Source: Methylobacter sp. S3L5C
GTDB lineage: Bacteria > Pseudomonadota > Gammaproteobacteria > Methylococcales > Methylomonadaceae
Reading direction: 5' to 3'
NCBI RefSeq assembly: GCF_022788635.1
Contig: NZ_CP076024.1
Location: 2,976,001-3,040,000, forward strand
Length of the DNA stretch: 64,000 nt
Position numbers and translations under genes: made by a program
Part shown: one piece after another, positions 18,881 to 28,975 of the stretch
Layout of the letters: each line of letters begins with the position of its first letter
Numbering within the stretch: position 1 is the first letter of the stretch
Notes under the pieces: generated by a model
What the model was told of the DNA's origin: nothing
Databases searched by the model: none
The model's input: the letters and a program-made list of their open reading frames with translations, nothing else

Positions 18881-19654
18881 ATGAAACCAATCTTACTGCT
18901 GCTGTTAATCATTCCCCTCAATTCCTATGCCAAGGGAGCGCATAAGCTATCTAAAACGGTCACCAGTATTATGGGTATTGATGCCGAGGATAAGGACGAA
19001 GATCGACTGGCGCTGAACTTTGAAACGGATGTCTATTACTACCAAGCAACGGATTACGCGGCACCTATGCTCACTTACTCGACGCATGGTTGGGATATGG
19101 GAGTCTCGTCGCAAAACGTGTTGATGAGTGGCGGAGGTGGTTCACAGAACTTCCAGAACGACACCTATTTGAACATAGCAAAGACCTTCAAATATGGCCA
19201 GTTTCATAAACATCTGGACTCGCTATCCACGACAGTTGGTACACAGAATGGTTTGGTGATACCGCTCAACAACAGCGTGGAACCAGGCAAGATCAATCAC
19301 AACACCCTGCATCAGTTCTACTTTATCGATACCGATATTACGCTTATCAAGAATCGTCTGTCGATACATGTTGGTCCATACTATGTCAATCAGGCACTTT
19401 CCACAACAACCTCGTATTTTGGCTATGAGACCGGCATTCAGGTGGTGCTAATACCGAAAAAGCTTAGATTTAATGCGGATTATTATTCCGGCAACCATGG
19501 AGTAAATTCCAATGTCAGCGGTGCCGTCGCTCAAATGACCTACTCGTACATCAGGTCGTTTGAGCTGTTTGCTGGCGTAGGTGTACCGGAAACTGCAAGT
19601 GGTAATGAGTTTTACGGCTTGATGGGTTTCAATCTTTTCAAGATTTTTAACTAA
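18881..19654 (+). CDS. Exported beta-barrel protein of unknown function
   Basis: A 257-residue protein with a clean signal peptide (MKPILLLLLIIPLNSYA, cut after SYA). The remainder consists of alternating, aromatic-rich beta-strand-like segments ending in Phe-X-Asn (FKIFN), typical of outer-membrane barrels. The patterns LTYSTHGWDMGVSSQNVLM and FYFIDTDITLIKNRLSIHVG suggest an outer-membrane channel or structural porin of small size. The exact family is not recognised. It is about 250 bp downstream of the kinase gene and could be an accessory to the efflux system or independent. The start lacks a strong Shine-Dalgarno. Confidence 0.65.
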   Translation: MKPILLLLLIIPLNSYAKGAHKLSKTVTSIMGIDAEDKDEDRLALNFETDVYYYQATDYAAPMLTYSTHGWDMGVSSQNVLMSGGGGSQNFQNDTYLNIAKTFKYGQFHKHLDSLSTTVGTQNGLVIPLNNSVEPGKINHNTLHQFYFIDTDITLIKNRLSIHVGPYYVNQALSTTTSYFGYETGIQVVLIPKKLRFNADYYSGNHGVNSNVSGAVAQMTYSYIRSFELFAGVGVPETASGNEFYGLMGFNLFKIFN

Positions 19655-19724
19655 TTTTAGTCGTGATAGTTTAATCGATTTTTTATGGAAACAAATCAAC
19701 CAGAACCGTAAAGAACACCTAACT

Positions 19725-21654
19725 AGTGCCTGAACGAAAAAGCCACTTTTCAAAAAAACCAGCTCAACATCCGGAAATATTTTTTGGAAAAATCTTTCCG
19801 GAGTGGAACAAACGACTCAATTTCTGCTTTACCATCAGTTTTTCAGAATTATTCCTAACAATCATAAATTATAAGCGCACCTTTCCTGTGGAACCTGTTG
19901 GCTGTTCTCAAAAAAGTGTCAGGCAACTAGTTTTTGTTGCCCGTTAAAAAGCCTTAGCCGGTCCATGTCGCGTTTAATTGTGCCGAGCTTTTGAATGTTA
20001 CGCGATAACACGGCTAAGCCAACATAACGCTCGAAAGCCTCAATGCCATGATCAAGGCACTTATCCAGTCCATGTACTTCTAGCGCATTAATAGCCGATT
20101 CTACGGCGGAATGTTGCTTTTTTGCCTGTTTAAATTCCGCTGCGTATTCACGATTCTGGTCGGCTTTGGATAGCTTGCCTTTTTTGGGTAAAACGACTTG
20201 CTCAAGGAGGGCTTTCAGGTCGGTTTGATTGGCGGGACTGTGGAAGCCTTTGTCAAAGCTACAGGCGTTAAAGCGTAGGAATTTTGCTTGAGTCGCTTTA
20301 ACCATCGGTACGGCGACTTTGTCGTCGGTAGTTTTTTGCATGACTTGACTGTGCAAGATAAAGCCCTGATGATCTTCCATGATACAGACCCGCAAGCCCA
20401 GTTCAACCGGGACTCCGGCTTTGCCTTTGCTGATCCATTCGGTGTGGGTCTGGAACAGGGAAAAGACTTTTTCATCATGGGGAATGGTTTCTCCTTGAAT
20501 AGCGCGACGTCTAATCTGCTCGATTTGACGTTCGGCATGCAGGCTAAAAGTGCTCAGATCGGTAAGCAACACTTCTGGTATGTGAAAGTGATTTTTTAAC
20601 GTCAACATACTGGCTTTAGTGCGCTCAAGATAAAACCCTGCCAAATCAATATAGTCCTGGTAGGCCTGTTTGATCTCAAGTGCTTTGGCGGCCTTGATAG
20701 CGTCATTTTTTGACGTGGAATGTTTGAGTTTTTGCAGCGTGCGATACCGCCTTTTAAATTTAGACAGGTTGTGCTTATGCAATCGCCATTCAGGCAAGGC
20801 ATGTTGCAAGCTCCATTTGACGCACGTCCGAATCAGAATCCGGATCGCATCATGCAGTAAACTGATATCGGTTGGAAAATGCACGTTGGTTTTTAACACA
20901 AAAGAATCGCAACGGCCTCTGATCAGCGCATGAATATCCAGATCCAGTAATTGATAGCCGGCTCGAATAACTTCAGTACTAATACGCGCCATGATCGCTG
21001 GCGTAAACAGCTTGAGATTGTCTTTCAAGGTTTGCAGGCGATAGCGTTTGTCGGCATCAAAGCAACCAAGACCGAGCATTTCACGTAGGGTGTTATGCTG
21101 ATTGGCCAACTCCAGAATGCGATCATAGTCTGTATTCAGTCCTACGCGTAGCGATCCTAACACCAAAATCGACCATTGATTCATACCGGGGCGGCCTTTG
21201 TCGATGGCAACGATTTTTGTCACTTCGGCGTCAATTTTAGTAGGCACCACATCCTCCAGTATTTTAAAAACAGCATCCCTTAATGGCTGAGTCGTATAAA
21301 TGTGTTGCAAGCCCAGCAAGATGATCGGAATGTCATCACGGGAGGAAACATCTATTTTGATATCAGCAATATCGCGTTGACCGATGCTCATTTGTGGAGA
21401 AAATACCTTTCTCATCGGGAGTTTTCCAACGAGAATTTGAAAGCTGAGGCGCTTATCCGGGAGGTAGCTTTTGCCAAGCCCTTTTCGATGAAAATAATAA
21501 TCATAATTATCAGCAAGTTACTTAAATTCAGCATTTTATACGCCAATAGGCTGTTATTTGATTTTCAATAGCCTATTTTATCGCAACTTATTGTTTTGTA
21601 TTAAATAATTTATTACCGTTCAAACACTAAATAATTTATTACCGTTCAAGCACT
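19725..21654. mobile_element. ISNCY-type insertion sequence, copy 2, with 4-bp target duplication
   Basis: A 1930-bp copy in the opposite orientation to copy 1, flanked by AACT at 19721-19724 and 21655-21658. It is 24 bp longer than copy 1. The outer end near 21629-21654 carries an extra 26-bp direct duplication of its terminal sequence (two tandem versions of the TTATTACCGTTCAA...CACT end), while two bases are missing near the other end (GGTTCC here versus GGTTATCC in copy 1). Confidence 0.9.
19919..21415 (-). CDS. ISNCY-family transposase, copy 2
   Basis: A 498-residue protein nearly identical to the transposase of copy 1, intact from the MRKVFSPQ start to the QQKLVA end. The few differences lie in the central block (TQAKFLRF) and the last ten residues. 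It reads toward the beta-barrel gene on the minus strand. Recent movement is likely given the near-identity and perfect target duplications of both copies. Confidence 0.85.
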   Translation of the reverse strand: MRKVFSPQMSIGQRDIADIKIDVSSRDDIPIILLGLQHIYTTQPLRDAVFKILEDVVPTKIDAEVTKIVAIDKGRPGMNQWSILVLGSLRVGLNTDYDRILELANQHNTLREMLGLGCFDADKRYRLQTLKDNLKLFTPAIMARISTEVIRAGYQLLDLDIHALIRGRCDSFVLKTNVHFPTDISLLHDAIRILIRTCVKWSLQHALPEWRLHKHNLSKFKRRYRTLQKLKHSTSKNDAIKAAKALEIKQAYQDYIDLAGFYLERTKASMLTLKNHFHIPEVLLTDLSTFSLHAERQIEQIRRRAIQGETIPHDEKVFSLFQTHTEWISKGKAGVPVELGLRVCIMEDHQGFILHSQVMQKTTDDKVAVPMVKATQAKFLRFNACSFDKGFHSPANQTDLKALLEQVVLPKKGKLSKADQNREYAAEFKQAKKQHSAVESAINALEVHGLDKCLDHGIEAFERYVGLAVLSRNIQKLGTIKRDMDRLRLFNGQQKLVA

Positions 21655-21658
21655 AACT

Positions 21659-22350
21659 ATTATTTGACAGTTTTAAAAAACCAATCTTAATGCCGGCCAT
21701 TTAAAGCTGTAACTCCACGTTCGCTCATTTTTTCTAGTGGTTCGTAAGATTTAAAAACACTACATATAGTGTTTTCAGGAGTTTTTATAAGAAATTATCG
21801 CCTGGCGATGATTTGATGTCAGAAACTTCATGTCTTGTATCTAAAAAAATGATATTTAAAATTGAAAGCGAGTGATTTTGTCTTTTTTATGCAACAAATA
21901 ATACCAATCTTTCGAACTGCCTTTAAAAATGGGCGAACCGTGAGCTGTAATATCGGTAACGCGATAAAAGTCTCCATCCGACCCACAAGAGTGACTAAAT
22001 CGATATTTCCGACTGGTCGCCTGCTCATGGAAATAGGCAATTCAGAGATTCTCGGTGAGCTGCAGCGGCATACAATGAGACACAACTCTGGTTGAAAAGA
22101 CAAGTCACAACCACATCGTCATCTTGCAAAAAAAAACGCTAGTACAGCTATCATTGAAGCTTCCGATTTAACCTTGGGCAAGCCGGCTTACTGTCGAAAG
22201 ATGGAGGGAACTATAAAATAGGGACTTATTTTTAGTTCTGTTAGGCAAGCCTAAAATAGCCCGGCGTGCAATCAGGCGTTTTTTTTATAGGAGGCAAGTC
22301 ACTTTTCGTTGAAAATAGTCCTTTTATAAAAGGCTATACCACAAACAATA
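21659..22350. other. Intergenic region upstream of the TonB-dependent receptor
   Basis: About 690 bp with no supported gene. A short hairpin, TTAGGC-AA-GCCTAA near 22240-22256, lies about 95 bp before the receptor start; it is too short to name as an operator. No riboswitch consensus was recognised. Promoter elements for the receptor are expected here but none is convincing by eye. Confidence 0.4.
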
Positions 22351-24777
22351 ATGCTCACACCTCCATTTACAATACGGCCTTGGCTGGCGGCTTTACCCTT
22401 TTCTCTGTTGACAGTGCCGGTGTATGCGGCAGATATTTCTTCAACGCCTCTCATCCAGCCCGTGCCACTATTTAGTCGTTCGTTTATGGCCCCAGAGCAG
22501 TCTGAAACTAAAGCGCCTGTAAAAGCTGATGATAAAGAACTCAAGGTAGCCGGTAACGGGGGAAATCAGACTGTCGTTACTGCGCATCCGGTTGATGTTT
22601 TTGAACTGCCCGATATAGAAGTCGTCAGTAATACGCCGTTGGGAACTACTGGCCTTGAACTTAAAAAAATTCCCGGTAATGTCCAGTCTGCTGAGGATGA
22701 GGACATTAATCGTCACGAAGCTTTTGGTTTGACGGACTTTATGAATCGTCGCCTGGAAAGCGTCAATATTAATGACACCCAGAACAATACCTACCAGCCG
22801 GATATTTCTTATCGTGGCTTTACTGCATCTCCTCTTTTGGGTACGCCTATAGGCATATCCGTTTATCAGGATGGCGTGCGTGTCAACGAACCGTTTGGCG
22901 ACACCGTCAACTGGGATTTGATTCCGCAAATAGCAATTGCCAGCATGGAAATGATTCCGGGCTCCAACCCGTTATTTGGTTTAAATACACTCGGCGGCGC
23001 ATTGTCAGTCAGAACCAAAAGCGGGATTAGTCATCCCGGCTTTAATGCGCAATCCAGTGGCGGCTCTTATGGTCGCCAAACTTATCAGGCCGAATACGGT
23101 GGCTCCAAAGGTAATTTTGATTGGTATGTTGCCGGCAATATTTTCCGTGACAATGGCTGGCGTCCTTATTCTCCAACCAGTGTTAATCAGACGTTTGGTA
23201 AGGTCGGCTGGGAAAATGATCGTACCGATCTTGATCTATCATTTACTTTTGCCGACAACAATATGCAAGGTGTAGGTGGTACCCCGCAAAACATGTTAGA
23301 GCAAAGCTGGACTGCTATTTATACGGCTCCAGACGTGACTAAAAATACCCTGTATTTTTTTAATCTAAAAGGTAGCCATAAGATTACTGATAAATTGCAA
23401 TTGACCGGCAATAGCTATAATCGCAATAACAACAGCAGTAGCCTTAACAGTAATACCGATGGAAACTGTTCTAACGGGGTTACTGGGGTCACGGACTCTC
23501 AATGTTTTGATATCGACGGTAATCTTCTTGTTGATGCTAAAACTGGCGCTCCCGGCTCTTTTCAAGCCACTCAAACGAAACAAAACGGAACGGGTGTCAA
23601 TTTACAATTAACTTCCGATTACAAAATCTACGCACATGATAATCAACTGGTCGTTGGTGGTGGTTATAATGTTGGTGATACCCATTTTTCTATGGGATCG
23701 CAGGATGCGGTTTTTATGCCAAACCGGAATGAAGTCGCCACCACTCCACTGGCAACCAGTGTGATGATCAATGGGCAAAATACTTACTCGACTGTTTTTG
23801 CTACCAATACTTATTCCTTGTTTGACTGGCTACATGCCAACACGTCAATAAACTGGATGCAGGCACAGGTTCGAACTACCGATCAAATAGGAACGGCACT
23901 GAACGGTAAAGACGTTTATCAACGTGCAAACCCGTCAGCAGGCTTAACGTTTAATCCATTGGATGCGTTTGCGTTGGACACCCCGCTTGAAGAATTTACG
24001 ACCTATTTTAACTACAACGAAGGTTTTCGGGCACCGACTGCGGTTGAGTTAAGCTGCGCAGATCCCCTTGCACCGTGTAGTTTGCCGAACAGCATGATTT
24101 CCGATCCACCCTTGAAGGCCGTGGTTTCTCATACTTTAGAAGTGGGTGCGCGTGGCAAATTTAGTCAGGTGCTCAAATGGAATTTTGCGTTGTATCAGAC
24201 TCGCAATACCGATGATATCTTGTTTCTGAGTAGCGAAGGTAGCAATGTAAATGGTTATTTTCAAAATGTAGGCGCAACACTACGTCAAGGTGCAGAGTTT
24301 GGTTTAAGCGGTCTGGCCTGGAATAAATTGAATTGGTATATGAGTTACGGTTTTGTTAATGCGACCTATCAAACGACAGCCGTGCTCAATAATGCACTGG
24401 GGCCGGAAACGGTTACACCGGGTAGTAGAATCCCCAGTATTCCGCAAAACACACTTAAGATTGGTGTCGAATATCAAGTATTTCATAACGGTTTTTTGGG
24501 CAGCGATTTACAGCATGTTTCCAGCCAATATGCCCGCGGCGATGATCAGAATCTCTATTCACAAATACCGGGTTATACGGTGGTTAACCTTAATGCCCGT
24601 TATGTTGTAACCAAAAATATTGAGTTGTTTGCCACAGGTCGCAACATTCTCGATAACCACTACACTTCGTTTGGACAACTGGGAACAAATTTTTTCCAAA
24701 ACAATCAGTCAACTACATTTATGGGGCCGGGTGCGCCTGCAACCGGTTATGCTGGCATCCGCGTACATTGGAACTGA
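22351..24777 (+). CDS. TonB-dependent outer-membrane receptor
   Basis: An 808-residue TonB-dependent receptor. The signal peptide is at residues 1-26 (cut after VYA). A long low-complexity periplasmic linker follows, and a candidate TonB box is PDIEVVS near residue 90. The plug domain spans about 110-230, with the RRLESVNIND and QPDISYRGFTASPLLGTPIG motifs and GSNPLFGLNTLGGALSVRTK. The remainder is a 22-strand barrel ending in YAGIRVHWN with the terminal aromatic. The plug is of the kind found in ferric-siderophore and Fe(III)-dicitrate receptors, but the ligand cannot be assigned. The location next to cytochrome genes may hint at iron or haem acquisition; this is inference. Confidence 0.85.
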   Translation: MLTPPFTIRPWLAALPFSLLTVPVYAADISSTPLIQPVPLFSRSFMAPEQSETKAPVKADDKELKVAGNGGNQTVVTAHPVDVFELPDIEVVSNTPLGTTGLELKKIPGNVQSAEDEDINRHEAFGLTDFMNRRLESVNINDTQNNTYQPDISYRGFTASPLLGTPIGISVYQDGVRVNEPFGDTVNWDLIPQIAIASMEMIPGSNPLFGLNTLGGALSVRTKSGISHPGFNAQSSGGSYGRQTYQAEYGGSKGNFDWYVAGNIFRDNGWRPYSPTSVNQTFGKVGWENDRTDLDLSFTFADNNMQGVGGTPQNMLEQSWTAIYTAPDVTKNTLYFFNLKGSHKITDKLQLTGNSYNRNNNSSSLNSNTDGNCSNGVTGVTDSQCFDIDGNLLVDAKTGAPGSFQATQTKQNGTGVNLQLTSDYKIYAHDNQLVVGGGYNVGDTHFSMGSQDAVFMPNRNEVATTPLATSVMINGQNTYSTVFATNTYSLFDWLHANTSINWMQAQVRTTDQIGTALNGKDVYQRANPSAGLTFNPLDAFALDTPLEEFTTYFNYNEGFRAPTAVELSCADPLAPCSLPNSMISDPPLKAVVSHTLEVGARGKFSQVLKWNFALYQTRNTDDILFLSSEGSNVNGYFQNVGATLRQGAEFGLSGLAWNKLNWYMSYGFVNATYQTTAVLNNALGPETVTPGSRIPSIPQNTLKIGVEYQVFHNGFLGSDLQHVSSQYARGDDQNLYSQIPGYTVVNLNARYVVTKNIELFATGRNILDNHYTSFGQLGTNFFQNNQSTTFMGPGAPATGYAGIRVHWN

Positions 24778-25513
24778 TTAGTATTTTGTGGTTTATCTTC
24801 CTGAAAATATAACGTAAAACTAACCGGGCGAGGCTTGAAAAGCTGAAAAAATCGCCTGATAACCTCGCTCCGGCTGAGCATTGATGTGGTATACGTATCA
24901 GGAAGCTGAGGTCGCTGCTGTTAATCTCTAACGGTGCAAAAAGCACCGCTAGTCTACACACTCTTTTTTCCTTAAAGTAAAAACTGTCAAAGTTAAGAAA
25001 AAATAATCTCTGATTTTTATGTAACCATAAAATACTGTCTATTTTAACTAAAAATTGATTGTAGAGGCTAGCGTGAATTTTGCTGCTGTTGTACAATAAT
25101 GCGCGTCATCTGCTTTAGGGATCAAACTTTTAAGTGTGGACTCATGGCGTTTAGTATTTTTATGTTTTCGTTCATCGTCAGTTTGGGTGCGAATGCTGTT
25201 TTATAAGCCGTATTCCAGCTTCTTTAATCTTTCTTCATCTTCTGATAGCGCTATAAATTACTCATATCAATTAGCAAAGATATTGATTTATAAAATACCA
25301 TGAAATAAGGTTGTTTTATTAAATTATAGTTTATGGTTTTTGTAACAAGAATGAAGTACTATACCCACACAAATTTTAGTGTTTTTATTTTCACTAACTT
25401 TGTATCTGCGTAGTTCATTTTTGTTAAAAGACTTTAAACTTAGCCCTTGTAAAGTGAAAATTAGCTAATCAGATTCCGTAAACAATACTTATTCCATCAG
25501 CATCACGACAACT
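24778..25513. other. Long intergenic region with two hairpins
   Basis: No gene is supported in these 736 bp. Two inverted repeats lie just after the receptor gene: CCGGGCGAGG (24824-24833) pairs with CCTCGCTCCGG (24863-24873), allowing one bulge, and CGGTGC-AAAAA-GCACCG is at 24932-24948. Neither is followed by a tight T-run on the plus strand, so they may terminate inefficiently or serve RNA stability. The AT-rich sequence from 25100 on presumably holds the promoter of the cytochrome gene. Confidence 0.45.
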
Positions 25514-26938
25514 ATGTGTCAATTAGCAGATGGGCATAATTTCAACGTTAAAAATAAGGCGTACTATGCAGATTTTTTTAAAACGGACGTACGATGCAGG
25601 CTTTTTTTTGCATCGCCTTTAGCTCTTGCATCAATTATTTTAGTAGCCAGTCCGGGTGTGGAAGCTACGCCAAGTTTTTCCCGGCAAACAGGGCAAAACT
25701 GTAGTACCTGCCATACGCAAGCTTTCGGGCCTAACTTGACGCCTTTCGGTCGCGATTTCAAATTGGGTGGCTATACCATGAGTGGCGGTTCCGGCATTGC
25801 TGCCAAATTACCAGCACTGAGCGGCATGGTAACGGGATCATTTACCAATACTCAAAAAGATCAACCCAGCGGCACTCTCGCTCCTGGTTATAATCAAAAC
25901 AATAATTTCACTTTTGACCAAGCGTCTTTGTTTTATGCGGGTCGTGTCTATGGCAAAGTGGGCGCCTTCAGTCAGTTAACGTATGACGGTTATAGTGATC
26001 GGCTTGCCTTGGATAATACCGATATCCGTTTTGCCGACCAATTAGATTTGGATTCCTTAATAGGTTTGGATATTCCAATGACTTATGGGGTGTCTTTAAA
26101 TAATAATCCAACCGTTCAGGACTTATGGAATACAACGCCAGTCTGGGGCTTTCCTTATACCAGTAGCGGCGTGCAACCGGGTAGTGTAGCTGCACCCTTG
26201 ATTGACGGTGCATTGGGATCTCAAGTAGGCGGAGCTACCGCCTATACCATGATTAATAACCTGCTTTATCTGGAAGCGGGCGCTTATGGTTCATTTTCCA
26301 GCAATTCCCAGAGAGCCTTTGGTGTTGCCGGGCCTGACCGGGTTAGTCTGAGTAGTCCTGCGCCTTATTGGCGTGCCGCATTGCAACAGAACTGGAAAGG
26401 GCACTATTTCTCGGTAGGCCATTACGGTATGAGTGCCGATGTTGTTCCCGGACGTGACCAGACCAATGGTGCCGATCATTATACGGATGTTGCTGTCGAT
26501 GCGAATTATCAATATATGGCGAATCCAAAACATATTTTTGAAGCCAAAACATCATATATCTATGAAGATCAGCGACTGTCTGCAGGACGACAGGCAGTCG
26601 GTGATCCTTCTACCGGTAACACCTTTTTGACGTCGTATAAACTGAATCTGGCTTATACCTTCAACCAGACTTACGGTATTACTTTCGCTTATAACAAAAC
26701 TAACGGATCACGCGGCCCCATTATTGACCCTGCTGCTCCCGCTGATGCAATCAAACCCAATAGTCAATTTTATACCGCAGAATTGGTTTATGTCCCGTTT
26801 GGTAAATCCAGTTCGTATTTATATCTGATGAATTTGCGTACCAGCCTGCAGTATATAGGTTACTCTCAATATAACGGCACCAATACTGATGCCCAGAATA
26901 ATAATACTTTCATGGTCAATGGTTGGTTGGCGTTCTAA
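25514..26938 (+). CDS. Cyc2-like outer-membrane cytochrome-porin fusion, copy A
   Basis: A 474-residue exported protein. A hydrophobic signal segment (LALASIILVASPGVEA) is followed by TPSFSRQTGQNCSTCHTQAF with a single haem-binding CxxCH (C63, C66, H67) and LTPFGRDFKLGGYT. The remaining 380 residues are beta-strand-rich, aromatic and Asn/Thr-rich and end in WLAF, as in an outer-membrane barrel. That architecture (one N-terminal haem then a barrel) and the SFxRQTG...CxxCH...FGxxFKLxGY motif are those of Cyc2, the Fe(II)-oxidising outer-membrane cytochrome. Function here is inferred. The start is uncertain: the first ATG gives a long 33-residue leader, but no closer in-frame start exists. Confidence 0.75.
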   Translation: MCQLADGHNFNVKNKAYYADFFKTDVRCRLFFASPLALASIILVASPGVEATPSFSRQTGQNCSTCHTQAFGPNLTPFGRDFKLGGYTMSGGSGIAAKLPALSGMVTGSFTNTQKDQPSGTLAPGYNQNNNFTFDQASLFYAGRVYGKVGAFSQLTYDGYSDRLALDNTDIRFADQLDLDSLIGLDIPMTYGVSLNNNPTVQDLWNTTPVWGFPYTSSGVQPGSVAAPLIDGALGSQVGGATAYTMINNLLYLEAGAYGSFSSNSQRAFGVAGPDRVSLSSPAPYWRAALQQNWKGHYFSVGHYGMSADVVPGRDQTNGADHYTDVAVDANYQYMANPKHIFEAKTSYIYEDQRLSAGRQAVGDPSTGNTFLTSYKLNLAYTFNQTYGITFAYNKTNGSRGPIIDPAAPADAIKPNSQFYTAELVYVPFGKSSSYLYLMNLRTSLQYIGYSQYNGTNTDAQNNNTFMVNGWLAF

Positions 26939-26993
26939 GCCCAATTAACCTACCTGTTTTTTTCGAATCGATTTGCTGACCTTACAAAGTATG

Positions 26994-27016
26994 GGCAAGG
27001 TAAAAATGACCTTGCC
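26994..27016. terminator. Hairpin between copy A cytochrome and the next gene
   Basis: GGCAAGGT (26994-27001) pairs with ACCTTGCC (27009-27016) across a 7-nt loop. No T-run follows on the plus strand, so it may be an RNA-stabilising or attenuating stem rather than a strong terminator. Confidence 0.35.
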
Positions 27017-27078
27017 TGTAGCTCTGCTTTCAGAAAACTTCACCACGATACTCATCTCCTCATTGTTTAAAAAATATT

Positions 27079-27621
27079 ATGGTCAAAGAACGTTATACCC
27101 GCTTTAAAGATATTTCCGTTAGCGAACGAATTTTAAATACGGTGTTTTTGTTAACCATAGGTTTAGGTTATCTGATGGCGCTTGCGAATATGTATTACAC
27201 CCATCAAGGGCTTGACGGTAAAGCAGGACTGTCTATTGAAGATGTTGTCATTAGTTATCATGGCTCAAGTAATCAAACGCGATTGGGTAGCGCAATTAAC
27301 GGGATTATGGAATCCAATTTAAAATATAACAGCGATAAAGATATTATTTTGCAATGGATAGAGCATGGCGCCAACGAGCCGGAATATAACGAAAAAATCG
27401 CTCCGATATTAAATCGTGATTGTATCCTGTGTCATACACCCAGTGTTAATCCGTCATTACCTGATTTAACGCATTATGCGACGGTATCAGAGGTTGCGCA
27501 TGCCGGTGGTGCAACAATTCCTACTTTGGTTCGCGTATCGCATATTCATTTATTTGGCATTGCCTTTATTCTGTTTTTTATTGGAGCCACTTGCAAAATT
27601 ATCGACCGAAAAACGCGGTAA
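27079..27621 (+). pseudogene. Membrane-anchored monohaem protein, N-terminal part
   Basis: 180 codons with two hydrophobic helices (about 18-40 and 150-172) around a periplasmic domain that has one haem site, CILCHTP, near residue 116, followed by DLTHYATVSEV. The start of the domain, YYTHQGLDGKAGLSIEDVVI, and the ending VSHIHLFGIAFILFFIG match a proteobacterial family often mislabelled elongation factor 1-alpha. Those proteins continue with two or three more helices. Here the frame stops after IIDRKTR, and a fragment that looks like the missing C-terminus (NVYVKRVAVVIPFAAML) reappears beyond a transposase gene at 28976-29266. I therefore read it as an interrupted gene, although the N-terminal half could still be expressed. 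It follows the Cyc2-like gene by 140 bp. Confidence 0.55.
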
Positions 27622-27757
27622 GTTGCACATGACTTCTAATAAGTCGTTTTTTGAACAAATGGCTCACTATTAGGCCATTTACACTGTAATCTTATCGTTT
27701 GTATAAGAATCAGGACATAGTTATCCCTACTATCCATAAAATAACCTTGTTATAGCC

Positions 27758-28957
27758 GTCAAAATGATTTCTAGGTCACTAAAATCACCATCTGATTGGC
27801 TGTTAAGGCAAGAAGGCCAAACATCAAATGACACATCACCTTTGCATGACCGCGGACTCGCACAACCCGTCCACCAAACTCATCTTTCAGTCGACCATTA
27901 ACACGCTCAACAGTACTACGCTCGTTATAGCGTATTGCTTCGGCCATTCTATGTCCGACCAATCGACAACGTTTATTTTCAGCCGTCAGTTCTTCTTTTA
28001 AGGCTTTATCCCGACGAGGATGCACATCAATCAGCGGAATGTGCCCCAACTGTCGGCTCATGTCGTGAATCTGCGGCACATCATAAGCAGAATCCATGAC
28101 ATCATAAAGATTAGTAACGCGCTCATTACTTATTATTGCTAATGGAATAGCAACCTGGCTGTCGTGAGTAGAGGCGGAGGTCAATACCGCGCTGATAGGA
28201 ATACCGCCATCCGCCACATCGATGTGTAACTTATAGCCGATCCAGCTGACTTTATAACCCTTACTGTTTTTCTTGGTGCCTACGTCGCAAGCTGTCGGCA
28301 AATCGTTAAGCATGTCCGCCATATCCATACCACTGGCTTGCCGCTCAATACGGGTCAATGGTTTAATGCGTTCTTCGCCTTTTTTAGGACGTCCACGTTT
28401 TGCTGCTATTTTCTGGATAGGTTCCTTTTTGAGCGGCTTTTCCCGTGCCTCTATCGCGGTTGAATCGCGAGAATTATGCCCCACGATTTCGCCTGCATAG
28501 CTTTTTTTAATAAACGCTTCATGAACCCGCTCAGGTAAACGATATTTCGAGAACTCGGCAAATGCCCTTGAGAATGTCCACTCATCAGGGACATCGTTTT
28601 TGCGCTCCCAACCGCAAATCCTTCTTAAGGCGCTATCAGCCTCTAATCGATCCAGTAAAGCGCGTGTCGTCGGCAGGTTATAAATCGTTTTTGCCACAAA
28701 TGCCCTGGCTATGGCCGAGCGGTCTTGAGGCGGACGTCCTGGAAATCCAGCACTGGAATAGATGAATTCTTCGATGCGTACCACTTCTAAGGTGGTCACC
28801 AATTCCTGTTGTTTCTCGGTCAGTGGCCCCAGTTCTTCTGATAACCAAGGAAATAATGAGCTTTGTATATTAAGCCATGTCTGTGATAATGTATCTCGTA
28901 ACCTACTCATACTATTAATAATAATTAGATTTTTAATCTTCTATTTTATCATTTTGA
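27758..28957. mobile_element. IS5/IS1182-type element inserted in the cytochrome cluster
   Basis: The transposase gene is bracketed by short inverted repeats TCAAAATGAT (27759-27768) and ATCATTTTGA (28948-28957). A GCC on both sides (27755-27757, 28958-28960) may be a 3-bp duplication, but the exact ends are uncertain. About 1.2 kb. Confidence 0.6.
27771..28910 (-). CDS. IS5/IS1182-type DDE transposase
   Basis: A 379-residue transposase. An N-terminal region has LTEKQQELVTTLE and RPPQDRSAIARAFVAKTIYN, then LRRICGWE and WTFSRAFAEFSKYRLPERVH. The catalytic portion begins at IVGHNSRDSTAIEARE with the first Asp, continues through a Lys-rich GRPKKGEE linker and YDVMDSAYDVPQI with the second, and ends with NERSTVERVNGRLKDEFGG containing the Glu. 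The frame is intact and the three acidic residues are present. It is read against the cytochrome genes and likely interrupts their transcription. Confidence 0.8.
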   Translation of the reverse strand: MSRLRDTLSQTWLNIQSSLFPWLSEELGPLTEKQQELVTTLEVVRIEEFIYSSAGFPGRPPQDRSAIARAFVAKTIYNLPTTRALLDRLEADSALRRICGWERKNDVPDEWTFSRAFAEFSKYRLPERVHEAFIKKSYAGEIVGHNSRDSTAIEAREKPLKKEPIQKIAAKRGRPKKGEERIKPLTRIERQASGMDMADMLNDLPTACDVGTKKNSKGYKVSWIGYKLHIDVADGGIPISAVLTSASTHDSQVAIPLAIISNERVTNLYDVMDSAYDVPQIHDMSRQLGHIPLIDVHPRRDKALKEELTAENKRCRLVGHRMAEAIRYNERSTVERVNGRLKDEFGGRVVRVRGHAKVMCHLMFGLLALTANQMVILVT

Positions 28958-28975
28958 GCCAGTTGTTTTTCTTTT

